Source of the DNA: Thiopontia sp964647745
Lineage (GTDB): Bacteria > Pseudomonadota > Gammaproteobacteria > GCF-002020875
Assembly: GCA_964647745.1 (NCBI GenBank)
Contig: CAZYJG010000036.1
Span: 1-13,343 of the forward strand
DNA length: 13,343 nt
Direction of reading: 5' to 3'
Part shown: positions 1 to 6,700 of the stretch, one piece after another
Layout: every line of letters begins with the position of its first letter
Numbering within the stretch: the first letter of the stretch is position 1
Notes under the pieces: model-generated
The model's input: only the letters and a program-made list of their open reading frames with translations
The model's database searches: none
Told to the model about the DNA's origin: nothing
Made by a program: the position numbers and the translations under genes

Positions 1-1
1 T

Positions 2-172
2 GCCCTTGCCGCCTGCATGAACAACCTTGGCCCCGGGCTGGGTGATGTTGGGGCGCACTATGGGGATATCAATAGTGCTGCCAAGGGGATCCTCAGCTTT
101 GCCATGTTGATTGGGCGACTGGAGGTCTTCAGCATTCTGGTCCTCTTCTCCCCCGCCTTCTGGAAGAAGTAG
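2..172 (+). CDS. trkH: Trk-type potassium uptake protein, C-terminal end (partial)
   Basis: Only the last 56 residues and a TAG stop are in the window; the gene begins upstream. The translated end contains NNLGPGLGDVGAHYGDI, followed by a hydrophobic helix and the ending GRLEVFSILVLFSPAFWKK. This matches the C-terminus of TrkH/TrkG, the membrane-embedded K+-translocating subunit of the Trk system. The NNxGPGxG stretch belongs to the last pore-loop region, and the RLEx(F/L)(S/T)xLVLFxPxFW ending is characteristic of the family. TrkH normally works with the NAD-binding TrkA protein on the cytoplasmic side; trkA is not seen here. The next gene is on the opposite strand and converges, so this gene ends its transcription unit. 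The family call is fairly secure; TrkH versus TrkG cannot be decided from this fragment. Confidence 0.85.
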   Translation, partial: ALAACMNNLGPGLGDVGAHYGDINSAAKGILSFAMLIGRLEVFSILVLFSPAFWKK

Positions 173-211
173 CGGCTGGCCCTTCTGACATCTGCTGGGG
201 CTGGATGGCTG

Positions 212-952
212 TTACGCCTTCTCTCTCCCAATCAGGGAGCGCATGGTGGAGAGCAGCGTCTTCATCAGATTTGGGTTCTCTTTCTCCTCTGCCGCCAGCA
301 GCTGCTTCATGTGTGCACGCTGTGTAGGCTTGCTGTAACAGGCCGGGCAGTTCTCAATGACAATCGGGAGCTCCGCCTCCCGGGCAAAGTCACCCAGCTG
401 CCGCTCTCTTGCATAGACCAGCGGCCGGACCACCCGCAGATCCCCTGCAGCAACAGTGTAGTGCGCCTTCATGGTGTTCAGCCTCCCCTCATGAAAGGCG
501 GACATCAGGAAACTCTCCGCAAGATCATCCAGATGCTGGGCCAGGGCCAGCACATTGAACCCCTCCTTTCGCATGGTGGTATACATCACGCCGCGCTTCA
601 TCCTTGCACACCATGAACAGAAGGAGTCCCCCTTCATATGGCCCTCGGCCTGCTCCATGATCGGTTGCGAGACCAGGTACCAGGGGATTCCGAGTGAGTC
701 CATATAGTCACGCAGCACCTCCGGCCTGAAGGTCTCCATCTCCGGATCGACCGTCAATGCGGCAATATCAAAATGGATCGGGGCATGGCGCTGCAGATGG
801 ATCAGGATATGGAGCAGTGAGAGGGAGTCCTTCCCGCCGGAGAGGCCGAGCATGACCCGGTCCCCCTCCCGAATCATCTGGTAATCGGCAATTGCACGAC
901 CCACCTGCCGAAGCAGTGATTTTGGTGGCTGAATCAGCCGTTTTCTATCCAT
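212..952 (-). CDS. TtcA-family tRNA 2-thiolation protein (PP-loop ATPase)
   Basis: This is a PP-loop adenylating enzyme of the TtcA family, which thiolates cytidine 32 of tRNA using ATP and an iron-sulfur cluster. Numbered from the longer reading (start at 964, 250 aa), the PP-loop SGGKDS is at residues 42-47. One cysteine pair is FCSWC (C116, C119), followed by ARMKRG, and a second is CPAC (C206, C209). E. coli TtcA is about 311 aa, has GHHRDD where this protein has AQHLDD, and has a CNLC-type second motif where this one has CPAC. It therefore looks like a shorter TtcA-like paralogue rather than the classical enzyme, so no symbol is given. The start at 952 is preferred because GGAG lies 6 nt upstream; the in-frame ATG at 964 has only a poor leader (ACAGAG). 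The gene is alone on its strand and faces the Trk gene tail to tail. The exact tRNA target is inferred, not shown. Confidence 0.85.
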   Translation of the reverse strand: MDRKRLIQPPKSLLRQVGRAIADYQMIREGDRVMLGLSGGKDSLSLLHILIHLQRHAPIHFDIAALTVDPEMETFRPEVLRDYMDSLGIPWYLVSQPIMEQAEGHMKGDSFCSWCARMKRGVMYTTMRKEGFNVLALAQHLDDLAESFLMSAFHEGRLNTMKAHYTVAAGDLRVVRPLVYARERQLGDFAREAELPIVIENCPACYSKPTQRAHMKQLLAAEEKENPNLMKTLLSTMRSLIGREKA

Positions 953-964
953 CTCCCTCTCCAT

Positions 965-1194
965 CTCTGTTCAACACATTTCGGCTTCTGACAAAGCTCA
1001 AATAACGTATACTCTAACCCAGATTACCCAAACTCCATGGTAACTGTTCAGCTCACCCCTGAAATCCGCCATATCTTTGTTCGAAAATGGTCATGTATAC
1101 GTATACACTCACATTTTCTGCCTCGATCTGACGAATGTCAGGGGCAATCTGAATCAGTTACGGGTACTACTGAATAGATACACTCCATGAAAGA
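965..1194. other. Divergent intergenic region with repeated GTATAC motifs
   Basis: This 230-nt gap separates the TtcA-like gene (-) from the rhodanese gene (+) and should hold both promoters. GTATAC occurs at 1007-1012, 1095-1100 and 1101-1106, the last two forming a perfect 12-bp palindrome, GTATACGTATAC. ATACACTC occurs at 1103-1110 and again at 1178-1185. A short hairpin, CTGAC-GAAT-GTCAG, lies at 1128-1141. TATACG or TATACA could serve as a -10 element on either strand, but I found no convincing -35 at normal spacing. No RNA gene or reading frame of note was seen. Confidence 0.4.
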
Positions 1195-1623
1195 ATGGCT
1201 GATTACGAAATAAGTTCCATCTCACCAACTGCTGCCTGGCAGATGATGCAGGATGATCCAAGAACGCTGCTGATTGATGTCCGTTCAAGCATGGAGTTCC
1301 TGTTTGTTGGCCACCCTGTCGGTTCTGTCCATATCCCCTGGATCGATGAGCCGGACTGGACCGTCAACCAGAACTTCTCCATCGACATTCGAAAACTGCT
1401 TTTGGGCGGGATACATGGCAACAGTGACCCCTCCGGGGTGCCGATCATCCTGATCTGCCGAAGCGGGAAGCGCTCTCTGGAGGCGGGGAGAAAGCTGATC
1501 AAGGATGGGTTCAGCCAGGTCTTCAATATCGATGAGGGGTTCGAGGGAGAGCTGGACGATAAACACCACCGCAGCAGTCTGGGTGGGTGGCGGTTCCGTG
1601 GACTGCCATGGGAGCAGTGTTAA
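1195..1623 (+). CDS. Soluble single-domain rhodanese-like sulfurtransferase
   Basis: A 142-residue protein made of a single rhodanese domain with no signal peptide, so probably cytoplasmic. It opens with the N-terminal pattern (ISPTAAWQMM, then LLIDVRSSMEF with the conserved D28-R30). It carries the active-site loop CRSGKRS with the persulfide-forming cysteine at C88, and the strand FNIDEGFEGELD that usually precedes the last helix. The C-terminal GWRFRGLPWEQC ends in a second cysteine. Rhodaneses pass sulfane sulfur from donors such as thiosulfate or persulfides to thiol acceptors; the true donor here is unknown. No good ribosome binding site precedes the ATG (leader CCATGAAAGA), so the start is likely but not certain. 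The stop codon is followed directly by the ribosome binding site of the next gene, so the two are almost certainly cotranscribed. Confidence 0.88.
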   Translation: MADYEISSISPTAAWQMMQDDPRTLLIDVRSSMEFLFVGHPVGSVHIPWIDEPDWTVNQNFSIDIRKLLLGGIHGNSDPSGVPIILICRSGKRSLEAGRKLIKDGFSQVFNIDEGFEGELDDKHHRSSLGGWRFRGLPWEQC

Positions 1624-1628
1624 GGAGG
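1622..1628 (+). promoter_or_regulatory. Ribosome binding site deciding the start at 1635
   Basis: AAGGAGG lies 6 nt before the ATG at 1635 and overlaps the stop codon of the rhodanese gene. An in-frame upstream ATG at 1587 would start inside the rhodanese gene without such a signal, so 1635 is chosen. Confidence 0.85.
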
Positions 1629-1634
1629 GGATTG

Positions 1635-2186
1635 ATGACCGAGAGAGCTCAACAGGGCGAAGAAGAGGCTGCCCGCACCCCGCCTGGCGAGAACAGACCC
1701 CTGCTGATTGCTGCTGTTGTGGCTGGGGGCGGAATGGCACTGTTCATGTTCAGCATGGGTCTCAACATGCACAAGATGACCGATGCTGTGATGCAGATGG
1801 GCAAGGATGTTACCAGCATGGCCGCAGACATGCGGGAGATGCGATCCAGGATGTCCACCATGGCACACAGCATGGAACAGGGGCAGGCCGGCATGTCTGA
1901 GGACTTCAGGGCGGTGAGGATCGGCATGCAGTCGATGTCCGGCAACATGAACACCATGAGCCAGGACATGCATCAGCTCAATCGCAACATCGCCAGCATG
2001 TCGGGGCGCATCAACGGGATGTCCGAAAACATTGGTGAGATGTCCGCCGCAATTACCGGCATGGGCAGCGACATCAACCAGATGAGCCACTCCATGGTCA
2101 ACATGGACCAGAACATGGCGCGCATGGCCTACGACATCAACCAGTTCACTGAACCCGAAAAGCTGATGATCCCCTTTGTTCGATGA
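1635..2186 (+). CDS. Membrane-anchored methionine-rich coiled-coil protein, function unknown
   Basis: A 183-residue protein that I cannot assign to a characterised family. Residues 1-21 are hydrophilic and about 23-44 form one transmembrane helix (LLIAAVVAGGGMALFMFSMGL). The rest is predicted to be one long coiled coil. About 30 of 183 residues are methionine. From M101 to Q170 there are ten uninterrupted heptads with Met (once Leu) at the first position and Met or Ile at the fifth; typical units are MSGRING, MSENIGE and MSAAITG. An earlier stretch, residues 62-80, also spaces Met by 4 and 3. Such a core implies an oligomeric helical bundle; thioether groups could also be oxidised or bind Cu(I), but that is speculation. 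Which side of the membrane the coil lies on is not clear from the charges. The gene sits between a rhodanese and dtd, overlapping dtd by the 4 nt ATGA. Confidence 0.8.
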   Translation: MTERAQQGEEEAARTPPGENRPLLIAAVVAGGGMALFMFSMGLNMHKMTDAVMQMGKDVTSMAADMREMRSRMSTMAHSMEQGQAGMSEDFRAVRIGMQSMSGNMNTMSQDMHQLNRNIASMSGRINGMSENIGEMSAAITGMGSDINQMSHSMVNMDQNMARMAYDINQFTEPEKLMIPFVR

Positions 2187-2620
2187 TTGCGCTGCTGCAG
2201 CGGGTCACCGAGGCATCGGTCTCGGTTGATGGGGAGTGTGTCGGATCGATCAATGCCGGCCTGCTCGCCCTGGTTGGGGTTGAGCCCATCGACAGTGAGC
2301 GCGAACTGAACCGGCTGCTGGAGCGGATCCTGGGCTACCGCATTTTTCCCGATGAGGATGGGAAGATGAACCTCTCCCTGCAGCAGATTCAGGGTGGACT
2401 GCTGCTGGTCCCACAGTTTACGCTGGCCGCAGATACCGACAGGGGGATGCGCCCCGGATTCTCAACCGCCGCACCACCAGAGCGGGGAGAGGCGCTGTTT
2501 CAGCAACTGGTAGATCGTGCCAGGCAGCACCACCCCGTTGTTGCAGAGGGGCAATTTGGTGCCGAGATGCAGGTCGCGCTGGTCAATGATGGCCCCGCAA
2601 CCTTTCTGCTACGCAGTTGA
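2183..2620 (+). CDS. dtd: D-aminoacyl-tRNA deacylase
   Basis: This 145-residue protein hydrolyses D-aminoacyl-tRNA (and mischarged Gly-tRNA(Ala)), acting as a cytoplasmic proofreading homodimer. It starts with the family pattern MIALLQRVTEASVSVDGE and contains the two signature motifs. One is QFTLAADTDRGMRPGF, near residues 78-93. The other is the C-terminal NDGPATF, which contains the cross-subunit Gly-cis-Pro element used for chiral selection. The usual serine before QFTL is replaced by proline (PQFTL). Length equals the family norm. The start overlaps the stop of the methionine-rich gene in an ATGA, which suggests translational coupling. The gene converges on fnr with a 41-nt gap in which I see no clear terminator. 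Confidence 0.95.
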   Translation: MIALLQRVTEASVSVDGECVGSINAGLLALVGVEPIDSERELNRLLERILGYRIFPDEDGKMNLSLQQIQGGLLLVPQFTLAADTDRGMRPGFSTAAPPERGEALFQQLVDRARQHHPVVAEGQFGAEMQVALVNDGPATFLLRS

Positions 2621-2661
2621 TGAGCGGGGAAGTTGGGTTATCGTACCTTCTGAACGGAGCG

Positions 2662-3363
2662 TCAGGAGAAGTCCTGCAGTGCGTCACGATCCTCCAGCAC
2701 AACATTGCGCCCACTGACCTGAATCAGCCCTGAGGACTTCAGCTTCTGGAAGGAGCGGCTTACCGTCTCCACTGCAAGCCCCAGATAGCTGGCAATCTCC
2801 TCTCTGGACATCGGGAGCCTGAACTCGGTCGCCGGAAAGCCGTGAAATTCGAACCGTTTGGAGACCATGTAGAGGAAGATTGCAACACGCTGCTCGGCAC
2901 GGTGTGCCGCCATCAGCCCGGTCCACTGCTCATTCTTGACCTGATGACTCATCGCAACGAGCAGCCCCTGACGAATCATGTTGCGGGAGGAGTCCTGTGG
3001 CGAGAAGGACTCTTCCGGCAGATAACACAACTGCCCATCCTGGAGTGCAACCACGGTGCGCCCATATTTTCCGGTGCTCATTCCCTCGGAGCCGATAATC
3101 TCGCCCGCAAAGTAGAATCCTGTCACACGCTCCTCTCCACCCGGGAGGGTCACCGTACTCTTGAAGGCCCCTGCATGGACCGCATAGAGGTAGTCAAAAC
3201 GCTCTCCGGCACTGCAGGCTACATCCCCCTTCTTCACACTCTGCTGCGGGGTCACCTCACCCAGCACATTGGGATCAGCAACATCCACAACACCATACTG
3301 CTGACAGACATCATTGAGTTCGCACTGCGGACAGAGTACGGATGCTGTTTTCTTGGTGACCAT
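2662..3363 (-). CDS. fnr: FNR-type oxygen-sensing transcriptional regulator
   Basis: A 233-residue Crp/Fnr-family activator. The N-terminus has CPQCELNDVC (C11, C14, C20), and a fourth cysteine is at C113 in QLCYLP. The C20-C113 separation of 93 residues equals that of C29-C122 in E. coli FNR, so an oxygen-labile [4Fe-4S] cluster is very likely. A cyclic-nucleotide-binding-like beta barrel (about residues 40-120) and a dimerisation helix follow. The helix-turn-helix SREEIASYLGLAVETVSRSF carries E199, S202 and R203, the E-xx-SR contacts that read TTGAT half-sites. The leader before the ATG has only a weak ribosome binding site (GGAAAGAGAC). The gene is divergent from hisB, and a TTGAC-N4-GTCAA box in its upstream region suggests self-regulation or regulation by a relative. 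It should control anaerobic or microaerobic respiration genes. Confidence 0.95.
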   Translation of the reverse strand: MVTKKTASVLCPQCELNDVCQQYGVVDVADPNVLGEVTPQQSVKKGDVACSAGERFDYLYAVHAGAFKSTVTLPGGEERVTGFYFAGEIIGSEGMSTGKYGRTVVALQDGQLCYLPEESFSPQDSSRNMIRQGLLVAMSHQVKNEQWTGLMAAHRAEQRVAIFLYMVSKRFEFHGFPATEFRLPMSREEIASYLGLAVETVSRSFQKLKSSGLIQVSGRNVVLEDRDALQDFS

Positions 3364-3413
3364 GGCTGATTTTCTGTCTCTTTCCGGAAAATGGGGATAG
3401 ATAAAAGACTATA

Positions 3414-3456
3414 ATGATATCAATCCACACGCAATGGATCATTTGACCTTCGTCAA
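3414..3456 (-). promoter_or_regulatory. Putative fnr promoter with FNR/FixK-type box
   Basis: TTGAC-CTTC-GTCAA at 3443-3456 is a perfect inverted repeat that differs from the FNR consensus TTGAT-N4-ATCAA only at the inner base of each half. Reading on the minus strand, TATCAT at 3419-3414 could be a -10 element, which would put the box centre about 42 bp upstream of the start, the usual place for class II FNR activation. TATAGT at 3413-3408 is an alternative -10. The box is also upstream of hisB on the other strand. Confidence 0.5.
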
Positions 3457-3480
3457 TTTTTCCGCTTTACCGACCAACAG

Positions 3481-3509
3481 TTCAAACCGGGGCAATTACA
3501 GGGTATTCT
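3481..3509 (+). promoter_or_regulatory. Putative his operon promoter
   Basis: TTCAAA at 3481-3486 and TATTCT at 3504-3509 are 17 bp apart and each match four of six sigma-70 consensus bases. Transcription would start near 3516, just before hisB. No leader peptide rich in histidine codons or attenuator hairpin is visible. Confidence 0.4.
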
Positions 3510-3549
3510 ATCTCCTTTATTATCGGACCTAATGGCCAGACAACAAGAC

Positions 3550-4143
3550 ATGACTGATCGTATCGCAACCATTGAGCGCAACACGCTGGAGACCCAGATT
3601 CAGGTCACTGTTGACCTTGATGGGGATGGCTCCTCAACACTCAATACCGGTGTCCCCTTTCTGGAACACATGCTGGAACAGGTTGCCCGCCATGGCCTGA
3701 TCAATCTCGATATCGAGGCCAAGGGGGATCTGCACATCGATGGCCACCACACCGTTGAGGATATCGGCATCACCATTGGGCAGGCGGTATCCAGGGCACT
3801 GGGTGACAAAAAGGGAATTCGTCGCTATGGCCACGCCTATGTTCCTCTCGATGAGGCGCTCTCTCGTGTGGTGATCGACTTTTCAGGGCGCCCCGGAATT
3901 GAGTTCAACGCCACATTCCCAAGCACATCGGTCGGCAGCTTTGAGACGGAACTCTTTGGTGAGTTCTTTCAGGGCTTTGTCAACCATGCGGGTGCAACCC
4001 TGCATATCGACACGATCCGCGGGAGAAACAGCCACCACATTGCAGAGACCATCTTCAAGGCATTTGGACGCGCCGTCCGGATGGCTGTGGAGGCTGACGA
4101 GCGGATGAAAGGGCAACTCCCCTCCACAAAAGGCTCGCTGTAA
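3550..4143 (+). CDS. hisB: Imidazoleglycerol-phosphate dehydratase
   Basis: HisB removes water from imidazole-glycerol phosphate to give imidazole-acetol phosphate, the sixth step of histidine synthesis. This is the monofunctional form: there is no N-terminal histidinol-phosphatase domain as in E. coli. Signature metal-binding motifs are HHTVEDIG in the first half and HHIAETIFKAFGRA in the second, reflecting the internal duplication. FVNHAGATLHID and the ending PSTKGSL are also typical. Starting at 3550 gives 197 aa, the same length as I recall for the Pseudomonas protein. An in-frame ATG at 3532 would add six residues (MARQQD), and neither has a clear ribosome binding site. hisH begins on the base after the TAA stop, so the gene leads a compact operon. 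Confidence 0.95.
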   Translation: MTDRIATIERNTLETQIQVTVDLDGDGSSTLNTGVPFLEHMLEQVARHGLINLDIEAKGDLHIDGHHTVEDIGITIGQAVSRALGDKKGIRRYGHAYVPLDEALSRVVIDFSGRPGIEFNATFPSTSVGSFETELFGEFFQGFVNHAGATLHIDTIRGRNSHHIAETIFKAFGRAVRMAVEADERMKGQLPSTKGSL

Positions 4144-4788
4144 ATGTCCACTCTGGCGGTAGTTGACTATGGGATGGGCAATCTGCGCTCGGTCTCCAAG
4201 GCGTTGGAGCATGTGGCCCCCGACCTCAATGTCCTGGTCACAGAGCGCCCGGATGAGATTCTCTCAGCGGACCGGATTGTATTTCCCGGTGTTGGGGCAA
4301 TGCGTGACTGCATGGACGAGCTGGAAAAAAGGGGGCTCTCCCAGGTAGTTCGTGAGGTTGCCATGGACCGCCCCTTCCTGGGGATCTGTCTCGGAATGCA
4401 GCTCCTGCTGGAACATAGTGAGGAGAATGGCGGCACCCCCGGGCTGGGAATTCTTGCGGGAGAGGTCAGACAGTTTCCTGATCCCCTTTACGATCCGGAA
4501 GCGCCTGACGAACGGCTGAAGATCCCCCATATGGGGTGGAATGAGGTGTCACAACGGGAACATCCCCTATGGAATGGCATCCCGGATGGCAGCCGGTTCT
4601 ACTTTGTGCACAGCTACTATGCCCTGCCAGAGGGACAGGATCAGATTGCTGCCACCACGCGGTACGGCCTCGATTTTGCCTGTGCGCTGCATCGCGGCAA
4701 TCTGTTTGCCACCCAGTTTCACCCCGAAAAGAGCCAGCACATGGGGCTGCAGCTGTTGAAAAACTTTACCCAGTGGAGTGGGTCATGA
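4144..4788 (+). CDS. hisH: Imidazole glycerol phosphate synthase, glutaminase subunit
   Basis: HisH is the class I glutamine amidotransferase that makes ammonia from glutamine and channels it to HisF in the cytoplasmic HisF-HisH complex. The nucleophile is C82 in GICLGMQLLLE, and the other two triad residues are H193 and E195 in QFHPEKS. The oxyanion region is FPGVGAM. The N-terminus AVVDYGMGNLRSVSKAL and PHMGWNEV near residue 128 are family hallmarks, and 214 aa is the normal length. The ATG abuts the hisB stop codon directly, and hisA starts 22 nt downstream. Confidence 0.97.
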   Translation: MSTLAVVDYGMGNLRSVSKALEHVAPDLNVLVTERPDEILSADRIVFPGVGAMRDCMDELEKRGLSQVVREVAMDRPFLGICLGMQLLLEHSEENGGTPGLGILAGEVRQFPDPLYDPEAPDERLKIPHMGWNEVSQREHPLWNGIPDGSRFYFVHSYYALPEGQDQIAATTRYGLDFACALHRGNLFATQFHPEKSQHMGLQLLKNFTQWSGS

Positions 4789-4810
4789 ACATCTACAGGT
4801 ATCTGACAAT

Positions 4811-5545
4811 ATGCTAATCATTCCCGCCATCGACCTTAAGGATGGAAAGTGTGTCCGCCTCCGCCAGGGGGTAATGGAAGATGAGACCATTTTCTCCGAT
4901 GATCCGGTCTCCATGGCCGCACGCTGGGTGGATCAGGGGGCACGTCGGCTCCACCTGGTTGATCTCAATGGGGCCTTTGATGGCGAGCCCAAAAACGCCG
5001 GTGTCGTGCACGATATCGCTGCCGCCTACCCCGAACTCCCCATTCAGATTGGTGGCGGGATTCGTACCCATGAGACCGTTGAGACCTATCTCAGCGCGGG
5101 GGTCCAGTATGTCATCATTGGCACCAAGGCGATTACCGAACCCGACTTTATCCGTGACCTCTGCAGGGAGTTTGCCGGCCATGTCATTGTCGGCATTGAT
5201 GCCAAGGAGGGGATGGTTGCCATCAATGGCTGGGCCGAGGTCTCCGACCAGGATGCAACCGATGTGGCGAAATCCTTTGAGGCAGATGGCGTCTCTGCCA
5301 TTGTCTACACCGATATCAGCCGCGATGGAATGATGCAGGGGGTCAATGTGGAGGCGACCAGGAATCTGGCCGATGCAGTCAATATCCCGATCATCGCCTC
5401 CGGCGGGATCACCAATATGGGCGATATCGAGGGGCTCTGTGCCGTGGCAGACCACGGCATCATGGGTGCCATTACAGGACGCGCCATCTATGAGGGCACA
5501 CTCGATTTTGCCCAGGCGCAGCGCTACTCTGACGAGGCGAAGTAG
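4811..5545 (+). CDS. hisA: ProFAR isomerase (phosphoribosylformimino-AICAR-phosphate isomerase)
   Basis: HisA is a TIM-barrel enzyme that opens the ribose ring of ProFAR (Amadori rearrangement) to give PRFAR, the substrate of HisF. With the start at 4811 the protein begins MLIIPAIDLKDGKCVRLRQG and has 244 aa, the family norm. Catalytic aspartates are D8 in the first half barrel and D130 (VGIDAKEG) in the second. The two phosphate-binding loops are GGGIR near 81-85 and ASGGI near 196-200. An upstream in-frame ATG at 4778 lies inside hisH, would add 11 unrelated residues and is rejected. Only a weak ribosome binding site (ACAGGT) is present, so translation may depend on ribosomes arriving from hisH. 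Confidence 0.96.
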   Translation: MLIIPAIDLKDGKCVRLRQGVMEDETIFSDDPVSMAARWVDQGARRLHLVDLNGAFDGEPKNAGVVHDIAAAYPELPIQIGGGIRTHETVETYLSAGVQYVIIGTKAITEPDFIRDLCREFAGHVIVGIDAKEGMVAINGWAEVSDQDATDVAKSFEADGVSAIVYTDISRDGMMQGVNVEATRNLADAVNIPIIASGGITNMGDIEGLCAVADHGIMGAITGRAIYEGTLDFAQAQRYSDEAK

Positions 5546-5546
5546 G

Positions 5547-6320
5547 ATGGGGCTGGCAAAACGGATCATCCCCTGCCTTGATGTTGATCAGGGGCGTGTG
5601 GTCAAGGGTGTTCAGTTTGTGGATATCCGGGATGCCGGGGATCCGGTGGAGGTGGCACGCCGTTATGACAGCGAGGGGGCCGATGAGCTCACCTTTCTGG
5701 ATATCACCGCCAGCCATGAGGACCGCGAAACCATGGTCCACGTTGTAGAGCAGGTTGCCAGTGAGGTTTTTATCCCCCTCACCGTTGGGGGCGGCATCCG
5801 GGAGGTGGCTGATGTACGCCGCATGCTCAATGCAGGGGCTGACAAGGTGGCCATCAATACAGCAGCTGTCTTCAACCCGGAGTTTGTGCGCGAGGCCTCC
5901 GAGCGCTTTGGCTCCCAGTGCATTGTGGTCGCCATTGATGCGAAACAGGTCTCCGCAGAGGGGGAGCCCCTGCGCTGGGAGATCTTTACCCATGGAGGAA
6001 GAAAGCCGACCGGAATCGATGCCATCGAGTGGGCCATCAAGATGGTTGAGTATGGGGCTGGAGAGATCCTGTTGACCAGCATGGACCGGGATGGAACAAA
6101 GCAGGGGTTTAACCTTGAGCTCAACCATGCAATCAGCCAGGCAGTCTCGGTTCCCGTCATCGCCTCCGGCGGTGTCGGAAACCTCCAGCACCTTGCCGAT
6201 GGGGCGACCCGAGGGGGGGCCGATGCCGTGCTTGCAGCCAGCATCTTCCACTTTGGCGAATACACCGTGGGTGAGGCCAAGGCCTTTATGGCCGAACAGG
6301 GGATTGAGGTACGCCTGTGA
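5547..6320 (+). CDS. hisF: Imidazole glycerol phosphate synthase, cyclase subunit
   Basis: HisF joins ammonia from HisH to PRFAR, giving imidazole-glycerol phosphate and AICAR, which feeds purine synthesis. It is a TIM barrel of 257 aa, a normal length. It begins MGLAKRIIPCLDVDQGRVVKG. The catalytic acids are D12 and D131 (VVAIDAKQ), matching D11 and D130 of Thermotoga HisF. Phosphate-binding loops are VGGGIR near 80-85 and ASGGVGNLQHL in the second half. The start ATG lies one nucleotide after the hisA TAG stop. A longer open frame runs upstream within hisA but lacks HisF similarity there. The stop overlaps the hisI start as GTGA. Confidence 0.97.
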   Translation: MGLAKRIIPCLDVDQGRVVKGVQFVDIRDAGDPVEVARRYDSEGADELTFLDITASHEDRETMVHVVEQVASEVFIPLTVGGGIREVADVRRMLNAGADKVAINTAAVFNPEFVREASERFGSQCIVVAIDAKQVSAEGEPLRWEIFTHGGRKPTGIDAIEWAIKMVEYGAGEILLTSMDRDGTKQGFNLELNHAISQAVSVPVIASGGVGNLQHLADGATRGGADAVLAASIFHFGEYTVGEAKAFMAEQGIEVRL

Positions 6321-6700
6321 GCTGGCTCGAGGAGATCCAGTGGAATGAGGATGGGCTGGTTCCAGCCATCGCACAGGATGCAGAGAGTGGCGAGATCCTG
6401 ATGATGGCCTGGATGAACCGTGAATCACTCCAGCTAACTGTTGAGAGCGGACACGCCGTCTACTGGTCACGCTCAAGGAAAAAGCTCTGGCACAAGGGGG
6501 AAGAGTCTGGCCATCAACAGATCATCCACTCCATTCGGATGGATTGTGATCAGGATGTACTCCTGATCAAGATCGAACAACAGGGTGGCATCGCCTGCCA
6601 CACAGGACGCCGCAGCTGCTTCTACCGCAAACTGGTTGATGGAAGCTGGGAGACCACAGCACCGGTACTGAAAGATCCCGAGGAGATCTATCCATCATGA
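6317..6700 (+). CDS. hisI: Phosphoribosyl-AMP cyclohydrolase
   Basis: HisI opens the adenine ring of PR-AMP, the third step of histidine synthesis. It is a stand-alone 127-residue protein, not fused to HisE. Hallmarks are VPAIAQDAESGEILMMAWMN, YWSRSRKKLWHKGEESGH (about residues 49-66) and IACHTGRRSCFY (about 94-105). The metal-binding cysteines lie in DCDQDV and in CHTGRRSC. Translation starts at a GTG that overlaps the hisF stop (GTGA), so it is probably coupled to hisF. The first ATG in frame would remove conserved N-terminal residues. Its stop overlaps the next gene as ATGA. Confidence 0.96.
   Translation: MSWLEEIQWNEDGLVPAIAQDAESGEILMMAWMNRESLQLTVESGHAVYWSRSRKKLWHKGEESGHQQIIHSIRMDCDQDVLLIKIEQQGGIACHTGRRSCFYRKLVDGSWETTAPVLKDPEEIYPS

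Noticed and set aside
1620..2090. His-rich minus-strand frame that could look like a metal-binding protein
   Set aside because: The histidines are the reverse complement of ATG (CAT) codons of the methionine-rich gene, so the pattern is an artefact.
1935..2144. Tandem DNA repeat suspected from the heptads
   Set aside because: The repeat is at protein level only; the nucleotide units differ in most positions and show no clean 21-bp copy.
2621..2661. Bidirectional terminator between dtd and fnr
   Set aside because: Only a weak GAAG/CTTC pairing is present, with no GC-rich stem or T-tract.
3510..3549. Histidine leader peptide or attenuator before hisB
   Set aside because: No short frame with consecutive His codons and no alternative hairpins were found.
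4814..5569. Minus-strand open frame of 251 codons opposite hisA
   Set aside because: It mirrors the hisA codons and has no independent start signal or domain.
5472..6476. Minus-strand open frame of 334 codons opposite hisF and hisI
   Set aside because: Both + strand genes are clear family members through this stretch; the antisense frame shows no motif.
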